A DNA stretch of 64,000 nt from Sphingomonas sp. GC_Shp_5 (lineage in GTDB: Bacteria; Pseudomonadota; Alphaproteobacteria; Sphingomonadales; Sphingomonadaceae): the NCBI RefSeq assembly GCF_026540855.1, contig NZ_JALNUP010000001.1:1-64000 (forward strand), in the 5' to 3' direction. Positions 1 to 8,668 of this stretch are shown in pieces (position 1 is the stretch's first letter; each line of letters opens with the position of its first letter). Position numbers and translations under genes: made by a program. Under the pieces are notes generated by a model. It worked only from the letters and a program-made list of their open reading frames with translations. It was not told the DNA's origin and made no database searches.

Positions 1-40
1 CCACAACAGCACCGCGATCAGCGAGGGCGCCCGCGCGTGA
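1..40 (+). CDS. C-terminal end of a gene cut by the window edge
   Basis: Only twelve sense codons and a TGA are inside the window (the end reads HNSTAISEGARA). The frame is called coding because its stop overlaps the GTG of the next small gene in a GTGA junction, the coupling style used many times in this window. Nothing can be said about function from so short a piece. Confidence 0.4.
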   Translation, partial: HNSTAISEGARA

Positions 41-198
41 AGAGCTGGCCTGCGGTGATCGTGATCGTCGGGCTGGCGGTGGTGGTGCTCGTCGGCCTCA
101 ACGTCGGCATGTACCGGCGGATGAAGGCAGCGAGCGCCGCCGGCCGGGCGCGTGGCGTCGCCCATGGCGAGACGCCGTCCGGTCGCCCCGACGCCTGA
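37..198 (+). CDS. Small single-pass membrane protein, 53 aa, unknown function
   Basis: The frame begins with GTG overlapping the stop of the truncated gene upstream. Its first third is one strongly hydrophobic segment of about 22 residues (AVIVIVGLAVVVLVGLNVG) followed by YRRMK. The rest is a polar Ala/Arg/Gly-rich tail, so an N-out, C-in single-span protein is likely. It is probably translationally coupled to the upstream gene. I do not recognise the family. Small heme-exporter subunits of the CcmD type have a similar shape, but nothing nearby supports that. Confidence 0.5.
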   Translation: MKSWPAVIVIVGLAVVVLVGLNVGMYRRMKAASAAGRARGVAHGETPSGRPDA

Positions 199-203
199 TT
201 GCG

Positions 204-875
204 TCAGTGGCGCGGATGATCGCCGCCGCGCCGCTCCGGGGTGGGCAGCCCTAGAAACGAGCGGGCATCGCCGGGCGACCGGACATGGCCGTGGCCGTCG
301 CCGCTCGCGGCGATGACCCGCTCGAGCAACTCCTGGCCTTCTGCCCACCAGCCGATGCCGCTGGCAGCGTTGAGATGGCCCTGCGGCCCGACATCGACGA
401 AGTGACTGCCCCAATTGGCCGCCATGCTGTGCGCCCGATCGATGCTCGCCCAGGGATCGTCGCTCGATGCCACCAGGATCGACGGGAAGGGGAGCGGCAG
501 CCGCGGCGCCGGCGCGAAGCTGCGGATCTCGTCGGGTGCGCCCTCCCAGTCGACATCGGCCGGCGCGACCAGCAGGGCCCCGGCCACCGGCCAGCCATAG
601 GGTTGCGGTGACAATTGCGCCCACCAGGCGACGGCGAGGCAGCCGAGGCTGTGCGCGGCGAGGATCACCGGCGCCTGTGCCTGGCGAATCGCCTCGTCGA
701 GCTTGGTCACCCAGGCGTTGCGGTGCGGCGTGTTCCACATGCCGAGTTCGACCCGCACCACATCGGGCCGGCTGCTCTCCCACAGCGTCTGCCAGTGCGA
801 CGGCCCGGAGCCGCCGAGCCCGGGCACCGTGAGGATCGTGGGCAGCGCCCCGTGGGACGGTGCGAAATGACTCAT
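204..875 (-). CDS. RBBP9/YdeN-type alpha/beta-hydrolase
   Basis: A 223-residue predicted cytosolic serine hydrolase of the RBBP9/YdeN (DUF446-like esterase) group. It opens with the family's TVPGLGGSGPSHWQ strand-loop near residue 15. The nucleophile Ser lies in AAHSLGCLA near residue 75, an acid residue in ASSDDPW, and the catalytic His in GPQGHLNAASG, so the triad looks complete. The start chosen is the ATG with AAGGAG a few bases upstream; an in-frame ATG eight codons earlier lacks such a site. It is transcribed away from the tlyA gene and converges on the left-edge genes. The substrate cannot be told from the sequence. Confidence 0.85.
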   Translation of the reverse strand: MSHFAPSHGALPTILTVPGLGGSGPSHWQTLWESSRPDVVRVELGMWNTPHRNAWVTKLDEAIRQAQAPVILAAHSLGCLAVAWWAQLSPQPYGWPVAGALLVAPADVDWEGAPDEIRSFAPAPRLPLPFPSILVASSDDPWASIDRAHSMAANWGSHFVDVGPQGHLNAASGIGWWAEGQELLERVIAASGDGHGHVRSPGDARSFLGLPTPERRGGDHPRH

Positions 876-1088
876 GTCGCCTCTCCTTGCTCGCGCCATG
901 AGCCGGATGCCGGCTCAGGCGAGGGACGTGACAATCGACGCTCTAGGGCGACGCCGATCGGCCACGCCCCCCGCCAGCAGAGATAAACCTAGTGGATTGG
1001 GGGACAATAGCGCTGCGTCCAGTCGAAGGCCGGTTGCGACCGGCGGAAGCGGGGTGACGTGGGCGGCGAATCGCCTATGAGGCGCGGC

Positions 1089-1823
1089 ATGGCCAAACAG
1101 CGTGTGGACCAGATGCTCGTCGATCGCGGCCTCGCCGAATCGCGCACCCGTGCCCAGGCGCTGATCATGGCCGGGCTGGTGTTCGCGGGGACCCGCAAGA
1201 TCGACAAGCCGGGGCAGACGATCGCGCCCGAGGTCGCGCTCGAGGTGCGTGGCCGCGACCATCCCTGGGTGTCGCGCGGCGGAATCAAGCTGGCGCACGG
1301 CCTTGATCAGGCCGGCTGGGACGTGACGGGCACGGTCGCGATCGACGTCGGCTCGTCGACCGGCGGCTTCACCGACGTGCTGCTCAGCCGCGGCGCCGCG
1401 CGCGTCTATGCGGTCGACAGCGGCACCAACCAACTGGCCTGGAAGCTGCGCCAGGACCCGCGCGTGATCGTCCACGAGCAGACCAGCGCGCGGCTGCTCA
1501 CCGAGTCGCACATTCCCGAGCCGGTCGATCTGATCGTCTGCGATGCGAGCTTTATCGGCTTGGCCAAGGTGCTGGAGCGGCCGCTCGGCTTTGCGCGTCC
1601 GGGCGCGCGGCTGATGGCGTTGATCAAGCCGCAGTTCGAGGCAGGACGCGAGGAAGTCGGCAAGGGCGGGGTGGTGCGCGATCCTGCCGTGCACCAGCGG
1701 GTGTGCGACGCGGTCGTCGCCTGGCTGGAGGGGAGCGGCTGGGCGGTCGCCAGCGTGGTTGCGAGCCCGATCACCGGACCCGAAGGTAATGTGGAATTTC
1801 TGGTCGCTGCAACGCGCAATTGA
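1089..1823 (+). CDS. tlyA: TlyA family rRNA methyltransferase (FtsJ/RrmJ-like with S4 domain)
   Basis: About 244 residues. An N-terminal S4 RNA-binding domain (RVDQMLVDRGLAESRTRAQ) is followed by a Rossmann SAM-dependent methyltransferase. The SAM loop is IDVGSSTGGFTDVLLSRGA near residue 85, and a later KPQFEAGREEVGKGGVVRD segment is typical of TlyA. Mycobacterial TlyA 2'-O-methylates 16S and 23S rRNA; the older label hemolysin A comes from a heterologous phenotype. The start at ATG-GCC-AAA gives the usual family N-terminus MAKQR; an ATG four codons upstream is an alternative. It stands alone, with tspO downstream in the same direction. Confidence 0.9.
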   Translation: MAKQRVDQMLVDRGLAESRTRAQALIMAGLVFAGTRKIDKPGQTIAPEVALEVRGRDHPWVSRGGIKLAHGLDQAGWDVTGTVAIDVGSSTGGFTDVLLSRGAARVYAVDSGTNQLAWKLRQDPRVIVHEQTSARLLTESHIPEPVDLIVCDASFIGLAKVLERPLGFARPGARLMALIKPQFEAGREEVGKGGVVRDPAVHQRVCDAVVAWLEGSGWAVASVVASPITGPEGNVEFLVAATRN

Positions 1824-1913
1824 ACCATTTTTGGATCGATCCGCATAACGGATGCTTTACGATCCGTTCACGACACGGCAGAGCGCCCGTATGTGACGGT
1901 GAAAAGGGCTTAT

Positions 1914-2465
1914 ATGGGTGGGATCGCGTCCAAGGGTCAGTTGCAAATGTCGTTCCTCCGCTGGGCGGCGGTAACGGTACCGTTGGTGTTGCTGCTCGGA
2001 TTCGCTTCGGGCCGCGCCGTGCCGGCGGGCGACGACAACCCCTGGTATGCCGCGCTCGCCAAACCGGCGCTGACCCCGCCGGGCTGGGCCTCTCCGGTCG
2101 CCTGGAGCGCGATCTACATCCTCTCCGGCCTCGCGCTGGCGATGGTGCTCAATGCCCGCGGCGCGAATCGGCGCTGGCTGGGGGCGGCGCTGTTTGCCGC
2201 GCAGTTCGTGCTCGCCTTGCTGTGGATGCCGTTGTTCTTCGGCGAGCATCAGGTCGGCGCCTCGCTGCTGGTGATTGCGGGCATGCTGCTTGGCGGCATC
2301 GCCACCACGGTGGTATTCGGCGGCGTCCGTACCGCGGCGGCATGGTTGATGGTGCCGTATCTGGTGTGGGTCAGCTTCGCCGGCGTGCTGACCTGGCGGA
2401 TCGGCCAGCTCAATCCCGATGCGGAAACCCTTGTGCCGGCGGCGCACACCTCCCAAATGCTCTGA
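1914..2465 (+). CDS. tspO: TspO/MBR (peripheral benzodiazepine receptor) family membrane protein
   Basis: A 183-residue membrane protein with five hydrophobic segments. It has the TspO hallmarks: NPWYAALAKPALTPPGWA near residue 45, an AWSAIYILSG helix start and the closing WVSFAGVLTWRIGQLN. TspO proteins bind tetrapyrroles and cholesterol-like ligands and modulate porphyrin traffic or oxidative-stress responses in the outer or cytoplasmic membrane. The chosen ATG has AAAGGG six bases upstream; a GTG seven codons earlier is possible. The N-terminus before the first helix is longer than usual, so the true start may be the ATG before SFLRWAAV. It is followed closely by ubiK. Confidence 0.88.
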   Translation: MGGIASKGQLQMSFLRWAAVTVPLVLLLGFASGRAVPAGDDNPWYAALAKPALTPPGWASPVAWSAIYILSGLALAMVLNARGANRRWLGAALFAAQFVLALLWMPLFFGEHQVGASLLVIAGMLLGGIATTVVFGGVRTAAAWLMVPYLVWVSFAGVLTWRIGQLNPDAETLVPAAHTSQML

Positions 2466-2499
2466 TACGCACGCACGGCGGCTGGGGAAGATTAACACA

Positions 2500-2763
2500 A
2501 TGCAGTCCGACAACCGGATTTTCGACGATCTCGTCAAGTTCATGAATGGTGCCGTCGGCACGCTCGCCGGTGCCGGCCGCGAAGCCGAGCAGGGTGCCCG
2601 CGCGCGCGCCCGCGAATGGATCGGTGGGCTCGATTTCGTCAGCCGCGACGAGTTCGAGGTGGTCAAGGCGATGGCCGTTGCCGCGCGCGACGAGAATGAC
2701 GCGCTGAAGGCGCGACTCGACGCGCTGGAAGCGCGTGGCGCCGATCCGGTGCCCACCGCCTGA
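2500..2763 (+). CDS. ubiK: Accessory factor UbiK family protein (BMFP domain)
   Basis: An 87-residue protein with an N-terminal amphipathic helix (IFDDLVKFMNGAVGTLAG) and a C-terminal coiled coil (SRDEFEVVKAM..ENDALKARLDALEAR). This is the layout of UbiK/YqiC and Brucella BMFP membrane-fusogenic proteins. Enterobacterial UbiK trimers bind lipid and help the Ubi complex make ubiquinone under oxygen. The start is the ATG of MQSDNRIFDD; the longer open frame upstream has no family similarity and would overlap tspO. Gene length matches the family. Confidence 0.82.
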   Translation: MQSDNRIFDDLVKFMNGAVGTLAGAGREAEQGARARAREWIGGLDFVSRDEFEVVKAMAVAARDENDALKARLDALEARGADPVPTA

Positions 2764-2811
2764 TTTTTCCACAGCTTTCGCGGCTGATCCGTGGGCGGAC
2801 CTGTCCAACGG

Positions 2812-2841
2812 GGTTGCCGGGGCGTTTTTGCCTCGGCAACC
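2812..2841 (+). terminator. Possible terminator hairpin after ubiK
   Basis: GGTTGCCG pairs perfectly with CGGCAACC across a 14-base loop that holds a run of five T. It lies between ubiK and the next start codon. There is no long T-tract after the stem, so it may act as an attenuating or RNA-end hairpin rather than a strong intrinsic terminator. Confidence 0.35.
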
Positions 2842-2866
2842 TTGTCGTGCGATAAGGACGGTTCCG

Positions 2867-3370
2867 ATGCTCGATCACGCCGATCACGACCAGGAGGCTG
2901 CGGCTCCCATCGACATGCTCGAGGCATATTATGCCGCGCATGGCTGGGAACACGAGCGCCATGACGACGAGATCGTCGCCACCGTCAAAGGCAGCTGGAC
3001 CACCTACGAGCTGCGCGCCTTGTGGCGCGAGGATGACAGCGTGCTGCAGTTCCTCGCGTTTCCCGATATCAAGGTCACCGACGACCGCCGCGCCGGCGTC
3101 TACGAGACGATCGGCCTGGTCAACGAACAGCTGTGGATCGGCCATTTCGAGCTCTGGTCGTCGTCGGGCGTGCTGTTGTACCGGCATGCCGCCATGATCG
3201 ACGGCGACGAGGAGGGCACGATGTCGCTCGGTGCGGCCGAATTGCTGGTCGAATCGGCGATCGAGGAGTGCGAGCGCTTCTATCCGGTGTTCCAGTTCGT
3301 GCTGTGGGGCGGGAAGAGCCCCAAGGAGGCGCTGGCGGCGGCGCTGATCGAGACGCAGGGCGAGGCGTGA
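2867..3370 (+). CDS. YbjN domain-containing protein
   Basis: A 167-residue acidic protein of the YbjN family, which has a type III secretion chaperone-like fold. It contains IDMLEAYYAAHGWEHER near the start, a VKGSWTTYELRALWREDDSVLQF core, and a C-terminal helix running from GAAELLVESAIEECERFYPVFQF to the KSPKEALAAAL tail typical of alphaproteobacterial members. The start ATG (MLDHADHD) follows AAGGA. YbjN proteins are linked to stress tolerance and motility in enterobacteria, but the molecular role is not established. The gene sits just before proC and may be cotranscribed with it, since the gap is only 13 bases. Confidence 0.8.
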   Translation: MLDHADHDQEAAAPIDMLEAYYAAHGWEHERHDDEIVATVKGSWTTYELRALWREDDSVLQFLAFPDIKVTDDRRAGVYETIGLVNEQLWIGHFELWSSSGVLLYRHAAMIDGDEEGTMSLGAAELLVESAIEECERFYPVFQFVLWGGKSPKEALAAALIETQGEA

Positions 3371-3383
3371 AAGAGCGGTGACA

Positions 3384-4178
3384 ATGATGGCAGATGGCCC
3401 GCTGTGGCTGATCGGCTGCGGCAACATGGGTGGCGCAATGCTGCGTGGCTGGATCGCCGACGGCATGGCGCCCGAGCGGGTCACCGTGATCACCCGCAGC
3501 CCTGCGACCCTGCCGCCCGGCGTCCGCAATCTTCATGCCGTGCCCGCAGGCGAGCGACCCGAGACGCTGATCCTCGCCGTCAAGCCGCAGCAGCTCGACG
3601 TGGTCGCGCCGGGGCTCGCCGATTTGCGGCCGGCGCTGCTGGTGTCGATCCTCGCCGGCGTCGAGGAAGCGGCGCTGGCGCGGCGCATCCCCGCCGATCA
3701 TATCGTCCGCGCCATGCCCAATCTGCCGGTTGCGATCGGCAAGGGCGTGACCACGCTGTTCACCACCAGCCAGGATCCAGCCGCGCGCGCGGTCGCCGAG
3801 GCGCTGGCGCGTCCGCTGGGGCTGGTGGAATGGATCGAGGCGGAGCCGCAATTCGATGCAGTGACCGCGCTCGCCGGATGCGGGCCCGGCTTCGTGTTCC
3901 GCTTCATCGATGCGCTCGCCCAGGCAGGCGCGGCGCTGGGGCTGCCCGCCGACCAAGCGGCGCGGCTGGCGCTGGCCACCGTTGAGGGATCGGCGCTGAT
4001 GGCAGCGGCGGCGGATGTCAGCCCGGCGGTGCTCGCCGATCGCGTCGCCAGCCCCGGCGGGTCGACCCGCGAAGGGCTCAACGTGCTCGATCACGACCAC
4101 GCGCTGGTGCGGCTGCTCGAGGCGACGCTGACAGCGTCGGCGGCGCGCAACGCCGAAATGGCGGCCGCCGCGCGCTAG
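3384..4178 (+). CDS. proC: Pyrroline-5-carboxylate reductase
   Basis: A 264-residue cytosolic enzyme that reduces 1-pyrroline-5-carboxylate to L-proline with NAD(P)H, the last step of proline synthesis. The Rossmann dinucleotide loop LIGCGNMGGAMLRGW is at the N-terminus. MPNLPVAIGKGVTTLF marks the middle, and the C-terminal dimerisation and substrate domain carries TALAGCGPGFVFRFIDAL and the signature region VASPGGSTREGLNVL. Two adjacent ATGs are possible; the first is used. Length fits the family. It ends 15 bases before the convergent mdoH stop. Confidence 0.93.
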   Translation: MMADGPLWLIGCGNMGGAMLRGWIADGMAPERVTVITRSPATLPPGVRNLHAVPAGERPETLILAVKPQQLDVVAPGLADLRPALLVSILAGVEEAALARRIPADHIVRAMPNLPVAIGKGVTTLFTTSQDPAARAVAEALARPLGLVEWIEAEPQFDAVTALAGCGPGFVFRFIDALAQAGAALGLPADQAARLALATVEGSALMAAAADVSPAVLADRVASPGGSTREGLNVLDHDHALVRLLEATLTASAARNAEMAAAAR

Positions 4179-4193
4179 GCGCGCCGTAGCTGC

Positions 4194-6005
4194 TCAGGCG
4201 GCTGCAGGCAGGGACGGGATGGCCGACCCGGCCGGTTGCTCGAGGCCGACCGGCGGCACCTCGAAATAGCCGCGTGCCGCATAGCGCGTGCCGGTCGCGA
4301 TGCTGGCCGTCCATGTTGCCATCAGCGGAGCGAGCAACAGGCCGAGGGTGACGGGCGTCAGCCACAGCCCGGTGACCGGCACCAGCGGCGACAGCACCAG
4401 CAGCACGACCCCGGCGACGATGTGCCAGCGATAGCGCGGCATCGCCTCCGCCAGCGTCAGCCCGTCACGGTCGCGGTTCTGCGGGTTCCAGCCTGACGGG
4501 GCGCCGCGGAAGATATTGATGAGATCGATCGTCTGGGTGAGCGCGATCGCGGGGGCGACGATAATCGACAGCGGTACTTCCAGCGCCACCGAACGCAGGA
4601 TCGCGCGCGCGCCGCCGAACCCGCGGCGGACGGGGGCGTTGCTCAGCGCCCAGATCACGCTCAGCAGCTTCGGCCCGAACAGCAACAGCAGCGTCACTTC
4701 CAGGACCTGCATCGAGGTGACGCTGTTGACCGCGTTGAGCTCGCCGCCGAGCGCCTGGATCATGCCGGTCGCGATCAGCACCAGCCACGCCGGCGAGGTC
4801 AAGAAGGCGGACGCGCCGATGAACAATTGCATCCGGCTGACCCAGTGGAAGCCCGACGAGCCGAGCAGGCGAAGATGCTGGATGTTGCCCTGCGCCCAGC
4901 GACGATCGCGCACCGCGAGATCGATCAGCGTCGGCGGATATTCCTCGTAGCTGTCATCGAGCATGATCATGTGCACCGCCCAGCCGCGCCGGCGCAGCAG
5001 CGCCGCCTCGACCATGTCGTGGCTCATGATCGCGCCGCCGAACGGTGGCGGGCCGGACAGCGCCGGTAGCCCGCACGCCTCGGCGAAAGCTCGGGTGCGG
5101 ACCAGGGCATTATGGCCCCAGAAGGTCGCTTCCGAACCCGCCCACCAGACCAGACCGGCGGTGGAGATTGGCCCGTACAGCCGACTCGCGAACTGCTGCC
5201 AGCGCTGGAACAGCGTGGCGCCGCCGATGATCGACGGCACCGTCTGCAGCAGCCCGACCGAGGGGTTCTCCTCCATCACCTGAGCGAGCCCGACCATGGT
5301 CTCGCCGCCCATCAGGCTGTCGGCATCGAGCATCAGCATGAAATCGTAGGCGCCGCCGAAGCGCCGGATCCACTCGGCGATATTGCCGGGCTTGCGCGCG
5401 ACATTGTCGGTGCGGCGGCGATAATAGATCGGTGCGGCGGCGCGCGGCGCGAGTGTTGCCCAGGCGGCCTCCTCGGCCGCGCCGGCGGCGGCGCCCGAGT
5501 CGCTGAGGATGAAGAAGTCGAACTGCTGTGCCGCGCCGGCGTCCGCGATCGCCTGCGCCATCCGCTCGACCCGGCCGTAGACCGCGTCGACATCCTCGTT
5601 GTGGACGGGGACGAGCACAGCGGTGCGCGAGCCGTGCGCGGTGCGCCGGCTGGGCGCGGGGACGAAGCCCGGGTGAAGCCGTGTCATCAGCAGCACGAAG
5701 CCGATGGCGGCGTTGACGAAGCCGAACGCAATCCAGCCGAACAGCGGGAAGAACAGCAGCAGCAGGAACACGTCCCAGCCGCCCAAGCCGTCCTGCAGCA
5801 GCGAATCCTCCACCGCCGCGGCGGCCGCAGTGGCGAGCAGGCCGGTCAACACCACCAGCAACAGCCGGCGGGCGAGGATGTCGCCCGGCGCGGTCTCGGC
5901 GCCCCAGGCGGCGGCGGGAACGGCGAGCGGCGGCGGCCGGCCGTCGAACCGCTGCGCCGGCATCGCCAGCGGCGCTTCCGGGGGGAGCTGCGCCGGCAGG
6001 GTCAT
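4194..6005 (-). CDS. mdoH: Glucans biosynthesis glucosyltransferase MdoH/OpgH
   Basis: A 603-residue inner-membrane GT2 family glucosyltransferase that makes and exports the beta-1,2-glucan backbone of osmoregulated periplasmic glucans. Two N-terminal transmembrane segments (ILARRLLLVVLTGLLATAAA and FLLLLFFPLFGWIAFGFV) precede the catalytic loop. That loop holds AVLVPVHNED, the metal-binding LMLDADSLMGG and the product-binding RDRRWAQGN. At least five more hydrophobic segments follow, the usual MdoH topology. It is shorter at the N-terminus than the 850-residue E. coli protein. Its ATG overlaps the mdoG stop in an ATGA junction, so the two are translationally coupled. Confidence 0.93.
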   Translation of the reverse strand: MTLPAQLPPEAPLAMPAQRFDGRPPPLAVPAAAWGAETAPGDILARRLLLVVLTGLLATAAAAAVEDSLLQDGLGGWDVFLLLLFFPLFGWIAFGFVNAAIGFVLLMTRLHPGFVPAPSRRTAHGSRTAVLVPVHNEDVDAVYGRVERMAQAIADAGAAQQFDFFILSDSGAAAGAAEEAAWATLAPRAAAPIYYRRRTDNVARKPGNIAEWIRRFGGAYDFMLMLDADSLMGGETMVGLAQVMEENPSVGLLQTVPSIIGGATLFQRWQQFASRLYGPISTAGLVWWAGSEATFWGHNALVRTRAFAEACGLPALSGPPPFGGAIMSHDMVEAALLRRRGWAVHMIMLDDSYEEYPPTLIDLAVRDRRWAQGNIQHLRLLGSSGFHWVSRMQLFIGASAFLTSPAWLVLIATGMIQALGGELNAVNSVTSMQVLEVTLLLLFGPKLLSVIWALSNAPVRRGFGGARAILRSVALEVPLSIIVAPAIALTQTIDLINIFRGAPSGWNPQNRDRDGLTLAEAMPRYRWHIVAGVVLLVLSPLVPVTGLWLTPVTLGLLLAPLMATWTASIATGTRYAARGYFEVPPVGLEQPAGSAIPSLPAAA

Positions 6006-7516
6006 GCGAAGACCTGGGTCAGCACCGTCTCGCTGAGCGCGGTGGTGCCGCGCTGGAGCGCGGTGGTGCCGCGCTGGAGCGCGAGGCGGACATCCGCGGG
6101 CGCGGCGGCGCCGCTTGGCGCAACATCGGCGGTGATCCGCCAGCGATTGGGCTGGCCGACCACCGGATAGGCGGCGCTGGCGAGCAGCTTGCCCTGGCCG
6201 ACGGTGATCTGCGCGGTCACGCCGCTCGATCGGTCGAGCCCGGCCAGCCCGCTGCCGACGAAGTCGACCACCAGCTTGCGCGCGCCCTTGATCGGCGCCG
6301 CGCCCGGCGCGCCGGCGGTGCCCTGCCAGCAATCCACCGCATGCGCGCTCGCCGCCACCGAGGGATCGGCCGATCCCCAGGTCAGCCGATAGTCGTAGGC
6401 GAGCCGCTGGCCGGCCTTGGCCGGTGCGGCGGGGTTCCAGAAGGCGACGACATTGTCGACCGTCTCGGTCGCCGTGGGGAAGGCGTAGAGCATCACCGCG
6501 CCCTTGCCCCATTGGCCCTGCGGCTCGACCCACAGATTGGGGCGGCGATCGTAGAAGGCGCCGTCGTCGTGATAGTGATCGAAGGTGCGGTCGCGCTGGA
6601 GCAGCCCGAAGCCGCGCGGGTTGTCGTCCGCGAAGCTGTCGAGCGTTTCGTGCGGCGGATTGCCGAGCGGGCGCCAGATCCGCTCGCCGCTGCCGGTGAG
6701 CAGCGCAAGGCCGTCCGAATCGTGGATTTCCGGCCGCCAGTCCGCCGCCGCCTGGCGGTTGCCCTCGCCATACCAGAACATGCTGGTCGCCGGCGCGATG
6801 CCGAGCCGGGCGATGTCGCGGCGCAGGAACAGCACCGACGATACGTCCTGCACAGCGCCCGATGGCCCCAGCCGCGACTGGAAGCGATAGGCGCCGGTGA
6901 CGCTGGCGCCGTCGAGCAGCGCGTAAATGGTATAGGCCTGGTCGCCCGCGCGCTCGATCCAGAATTCGGTGAAGCTTGGAAACTCCTCCTTGCCCGGCAC
7001 GCCGGTGTCGATCGCGATGCCGCGGGCGGACAGGCCATATTGGTCCTGCGAGCCGGACGAGCGGAAGTAGGAGGCGCCCATATAGGCAAGCCAGTCGCTG
7101 GTGCCGCTCGCGCTCATCGCGCGGAAGCCGGCGATCCCCAGCGCCGGTGCATGGCCCTTGCTGGTGCGGAACAGGTCTGCCGAGAAGTCGACCGGCTTCG
7201 CCGTGCCGCCGTGCACGACGTTGATCGCCACCGGCATCGGCGCATAGCGGCCGAGCGGGAACAGCCTGACGCCGCCCGCGATCGTGCGATCGGCGCGGTA
7301 GGTGATCGCGCCCACCGCGTCATAGTCGATAGCGGCTGCGGCAGCGACCTTGGCGGGCTCGCGATAGGGCTGGCGCGCCAGCTCCTGCGCGCGGCGCTGG
7401 ACCATGTCCCACGAGAAGGCCGACGTCTTGGCGCCACGCTGCGCCAGCGCGGCACCGGGCATGGCAGCCAGGACCGCAAGCGCCCAGGCGATGTCGCGAC
7501 GGCTAGGATCGATCAT
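6002..7516 (-). CDS. mdoG: Periplasmic glucan biosynthesis protein MdoG/OpgG
   Basis: A 504-residue periplasmic protein needed for branching or release of osmoregulated glucans, acting with MdoH. The N-terminus DPSRRDIAWALAVLAAMPGAALA is a signal peptide with a twin-arginine pair, so Tat export is plausible. The body follows the MdoG/MdoD family: FSWDMVQRRAQELARQPY, IDYDAVGAITYR, a long beta-sandwich and YRLTWGS near the end. The extreme C-terminus carries an exact 7-residue tandem repeat (LQRGTTA twice). mdoG is first in the mdoGH pair, and its upstream region is shared with divergent fabD. That region contains the short palindrome GTTGCTGCGATGCAAC about 15 bases before the start. Confidence 0.92.
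   Translation of the reverse strand: MIDPSRRDIAWALAVLAAMPGAALAQRGAKTSAFSWDMVQRRAQELARQPYREPAKVAAAAAIDYDAVGAITYRADRTIAGGVRLFPLGRYAPMPVAINVVHGGTAKPVDFSADLFRTSKGHAPALGIAGFRAMSASGTSDWLAYMGASYFRSSGSQDQYGLSARGIAIDTGVPGKEEFPSFTEFWIERAGDQAYTIYALLDGASVTGAYRFQSRLGPSGAVQDVSSVLFLRRDIARLGIAPATSMFWYGEGNRQAAADWRPEIHDSDGLALLTGSGERIWRPLGNPPHETLDSFADDNPRGFGLLQRDRTFDHYHDDGAFYDRRPNLWVEPQGQWGKGAVMLYAFPTATETVDNVVAFWNPAAPAKAGQRLAYDYRLTWGSADPSVAASAHAVDCWQGTAGAPGAAPIKGARKLVVDFVGSGLAGLDRSSGVTAQITVGQGKLLASAAYPVVGQPNRWRITADVAPSGAAAPADVRLALQRGTTALQRGTTALSETVLTQVFA
6036..6077. repeat. 21-bp tandem duplication in the mdoG 3' end
   Basis: AGCGCGGTGGTGCCGCGCTGG occurs twice in direct succession with no mismatch. Read on the minus strand it adds seven residues (LQRGTTA) without changing frame, close to the C-terminus of MdoG. 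It looks like a recent slippage duplication. Confidence 0.9.
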
Positions 7517-7686
7517 GGGCTCTCACATCGTTGCTGCGATGCAACAATATGCCGTGTGGCTGAAATGTTCCACCCGCGACGACGAGGTGACCGCGTTCAC
7601 TGGTCATCGGTGAGCTTGCCATGGCCGGGGACGCGCGGCTAGGCCGCTGCGCCACGATACTCCGCTGACGATAAAGGGAGACCAGC

Positions 7687-8646
7687 ATGCGGGCGTTCAT
7701 CTTTCCCGGCCAGGGAAGCCAGTCGGTCGGCATGGGCAAGGCGCTCGCCGACGCGAGCCCGGTCGCGCGCGAAACCTTCGGCGAGGTGGACGAGGCGCTC
7801 GGCCAGCATCTGTTGCGGCTGATGGCCGAGGGGCCTGCCGAGGATCTCACCCTTACTGAGAACGCACAGCCGGCGATCATGGCCAATGCGATCGCGACGC
7901 TGCGCGTGCTCGAGCGCGAGGGCGGGGTGCGGCTTGCCGACAAATGCGATTATGTCGCCGGCCATTCGCTCGGCGAATATAGCGCGCTGTGCGCTGCCGG
8001 GGCCTTTGATCTCGCCACCACCGCGCGACTGCTCAAGCGCCGCGGTCAGGCGATGCAGGCGGCGGTGCCGGTCGGCGAGGGCGCCATGGCGGCGCTGCTC
8101 GGTGCCGATCTCGACAAGGCCCAGGCCATCGCCGGTGCCGCGGTCGATTCGATCCTCGCCGAAGGCGGACCCGAACTGGTCTGCACGGTCGCCAACGACA
8201 ATGATCCGAGCCAGGTGGTGATCTCCGGGCATCGGCAGGCGATCGAGCGCGCGATCGACATCGCCAAGTCGCTCGGCGCCAAGCGTGCGGTTCTGCTCCC
8301 GGTCTCCGCGCCATTCCATTGCCCGCTAATGCAGGGCGCAGCGGATGCGATGGAGACCGCGCTCGCCGACGCGACCGTCGCCGCGCCGCTGGTGCCGGTC
8401 TACGCCAACGTCGATGCAGCGCCGATCGCCGACCCCGGCGCGATTCGCGTCGCGCTGGTTCGCCAGGTGACGGGGATGGTCCGCTGGCGGGAATCGGTGC
8501 TGGCGATGGCCGAGGCGGGCGTGACCGAGTTCGTCGAATTCGGCGGCAAGGTGCTCGCCCCCATGGTCAAGCGCATCGTGCCGGATGCGTCAGCGGTGAG
8601 CGTGGTGACGATGGACGACATCGAGGATTTGTTGAAGAAGATGTGA
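7687..8646 (+). CDS. fabD: Malonyl CoA-acyl carrier protein transacylase
   Basis: A 319-residue enzyme that moves malonyl groups from CoA to ACP to supply fatty-acid elongation. It starts MRAFIFPGQGSQSVGMG, has the active-site serine in GHSLGEYSALCAAG near residue 100, the catalytic His in SAPFHCPLM near 215, and QVTGMVRWRESVLAM near the end. The start ATG follows AAAGGGAG. It heads the cluster with fabG, acpP, fabF and mltG. The link to fabG is broken by an inserted GxxExxY gene, so fabD may now be transcribed separately from fabG. Confidence 0.95.
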   Translation: MRAFIFPGQGSQSVGMGKALADASPVARETFGEVDEALGQHLLRLMAEGPAEDLTLTENAQPAIMANAIATLRVLEREGGVRLADKCDYVAGHSLGEYSALCAAGAFDLATTARLLKRRGQAMQAAVPVGEGAMAALLGADLDKAQAIAGAAVDSILAEGGPELVCTVANDNDPSQVVISGHRQAIERAIDIAKSLGAKRAVLLPVSAPFHCPLMQGAADAMETALADATVAAPLVPVYANVDAAPIADPGAIRVALVRQVTGMVRWRESVLAMAEAGVTEFVEFGGKVLAPMVKRIVPDASAVSVVTMDDIEDLLKKM

Positions 8647-8668
8647 TGTTCACGCGAAGGCGCGAAGG

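Noticed and set aside
7527..7545. Palindrome near the mdoG start as a regulator operator
   Set aside because: The inverted pair is only five bases per side (GTTGC/GCAAC) and matches no operator I can name.
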